A stretch of DNA of 6,870 bases from assembly GCA_027621335.1 (NCBI GenBank), contig JAQCAN010000135.1, positions 1-6,870 of the forward strand, in the 5' to 3' direction. Source of the stretch: Bacteroidota bacterium (GTDB lineage: Bacteria; Bacteroidota; Bacteroidia; Flavobacteriales_D; JABDKJ01). A model generated the notes under the pieces. The model saw only the letters and a list, made by a program, of their open reading frames with translations. It ran no database searches and was not told the DNA's origin. A program made the position numbers and the translations under genes. Positions 5,802 to 6,870 of the stretch are shown piece by piece (within the stretch, counting starts at the first letter, position 1; the number at the start of each line of letters is the position of its first letter).

Positions 5802-6870
5802 TCACAGATAATTTACGGGGTTAGTGCTATGCCTTGTCAAAAGGTGGGCAAATGTAGGGATTTTTTCCTGTAAAACGCGCTGAATGAGGTCTTGAGTGAA
5901 TTGCTCAGATTCATAATGACCGATGTCCATCAGCAGGATATCTCCATCTGCTTCAAAGTATTCATGATACTTCACATCTGCCGTGATGAAGGCTTGGGCA
6001 CCACTTCGTTTGGCGGCTTCTAGTCCGAATATTCCGCTACCTCCTAGCACGGCTACTTTTTGAATTGTTTCACCAGTGTAATGGGTATACTTCAACGCCC
6101 CCACCTTCATTTCCTTTCTGACCATTTCCATGAAGGCCCTGGGTTCCATGGGTTTTTCCAGATGTCCGACCAAGCCACTGCCCAGTGTCTGATTGACGTT
6201 TTCTAGGCGTGTGATGAAATGGGCTACTTCTTCATAAGGATGCGAGGCCTGCATAGCCTTCAGTGCTGAGGACAGAGAATGTTCAGGGACGATAAGATCT
6301 AGTTTGACTTCTTCGACCTTTTCATCCTTACCGACCTTACCAATGGCGGGCTTTGCAGTTCCAGTGGGTCGGAACTTCCCTTGGCCTTCAGTATCGAAGG
6401 AACATCGGTCATATTCACCGATCTTTCCCGCCCCACTTGCCCACACGGCCTCTTGCACGGTTTCCACAGCATGCTCAGGACACATGACTTCTAGTTTGAA
6501 AAGCACATTGGCCTTTGGAATGAGGATGTTGCGCCTTGTGGCCGTCATCCCTATGCGATCGGCAATCTCCTCGTTCACGCCTTGACGTACATTGTCCAGG
6601 TTGGTATGGATAGCGTAGATGGCGATATCATGTTTCAAAGCTTTGATTACTGCTCGCTCGGTATAATGGGTTCCGGTCAGTCGTTTCAGCCCTCGGAAAA
6701 GTATCGGGTGATGAGCGATTACGAGATTGGCTCCTCGATCTATCGCTTCCTGGATGACCTCTTCAGTGCTATCCAAGCAGATAATGCTCCCTTTGAAAGT
6801 CCAATTTGCATCGCCTATGATGAGGCCGCTGTTGTCATAGGATTCCTGATAGGTCTTGGGAGCCCATTGT
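5802..6870 (-). CDS. Nif3-like dinuclear metal centre protein, N-terminus cut by the window edge
   Basis: The reading frame runs from the right edge (first complete codon at 6869) to TGA at 5804-5802, 355 visible residues. It starts inside the gene with QWAPKTYQESYDNSGLIIGD, the family's usual N-terminal block, so only about a dozen residues are missing; a TTG at 6776 is internal, not the start. In visible numbering the metal ligands expected from E. coli YbgI are all present: the His pair of AHHP (53-54), Asp92 in HTNLD, and His318 and Glu322 in GHYESEQ. Between the two halves of the Nif3 fold lies the extra middle domain (about 120-220, with HPYEE at 210-214) found in the long form of roughly 365-370 residues. 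Members form hexameric toroids with two metal ions per subunit; the substrate is unknown, and the label GTP cyclohydrolase 1 type 2 is a homology name only. The zinc-ribbon gene follows directly. Confidence 0.96.
   Translation of the reverse strand, partial: QWAPKTYQESYDNSGLIIGDANWTFKGSIICLDSTEEVIQEAIDRGANLVIAHHPILFRGLKRLTGTHYTERAVIKALKHDIAIYAIHTNLDNVRQGVNEEIADRIGMTATRRNILIPKANVLFKLEVMCPEHAVETVQEAVWASGAGKIGEYDRCSFDTEGQGKFRPTGTAKPAIGKVGKDEKVEEVKLDLIVPEHSLSSALKAMQASHPYEEVAHFITRLENVNQTLGSGLVGHLEKPMEPRAFMEMVRKEMKVGALKYTHYTGETIQKVAVLGGSGIFGLEAAKRSGAQAFITADVKYHEYFEADGDILLMDIGHYESEQFTQDLIQRVLQEKIPTFAHLLTRHSTNPVNYL

Noticed and set aside
5802..6776. Nif3 gene as a complete gene with a TTG start at 6776
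   Set aside because: The frame continues upstream to the window edge and encodes the typical Nif3 N-terminal block (QESYDNSGLIIG), so the TTG is an internal leucine codon.
1..6870. CRISPR array, tRNA/rRNA genes, insertion sequences, attachment sites, defence or mobile systems
   Set aside because: No regularly spaced repeats, cloverleaf-like sequence, transposase or integrase frames, or matching terminal repeats were seen on reading both strands.

Overview
The window looks like a chromosomal core region of a member of the Bacteroidota, probably Flavobacteriales or a close relative. The evidence is the short archaeal/eukaryote-type prolyl-tRNA synthetase with the HWDG...SGKPS C-terminus, a FadL/OmpP1-like porin of the Bacteroidota kind with an Ala-Gln signal cleavage site, a long Nif3 protein with an inserted middle domain, starts without clear Shine-Dalgarno sequences, and possible TAnnTTTG-like promoter elements. 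This is judged from protein character only; no search was run. I see no mobile element, CRISPR array, RNA gene or sign of recent transfer, and no gene-free stretch above 300 bases.

Layout. Bases 1-1997 (minus strand) hold proS, followed 7 bases later by a conserved protein of unknown function that runs off the left edge; the two look co-transcribed. Bases 1998-2145 are a divergent intergenic region with candidate promoters and a short leader in front of proS that can fold in several exclusive ways. Bases 2146-4989 (plus strand) hold a two-gene unit: a low-complexity lipoprotein (acidic/tyrosine part, aromatic-glycine part, Arg-Pro part) and, 9 bases later, a FadL-like outer-membrane beta-barrel. 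Between the convergent units is an intrinsic terminator (4996-5022) whose T-tract serves the minus strand. Bases 5048-6870 (minus strand) hold a Nif3-family dinuclear-metal protein, cut by the right edge, followed 4 bases later by a coiled-coil/C4 zinc-ribbon protein of the COG1579 type.

How they fit together. proS is translation housekeeping. The plus-strand pair is envelope biology: a lipid-anchored protein plus a hydrophobic-substrate porin, and their tight spacing suggests a functional link that is not proven. Nif3 plus zinc ribbon is, from memory, a recurrent bacterial gene pair of unresolved function. I find no clear undescribed multi-gene system here. The points most worth a second look are the unusual lipoprotein and its pairing with the porin, an eight-G tract early in the porin gene where slippage would truncate it, and the uncharacterised gene behind proS.
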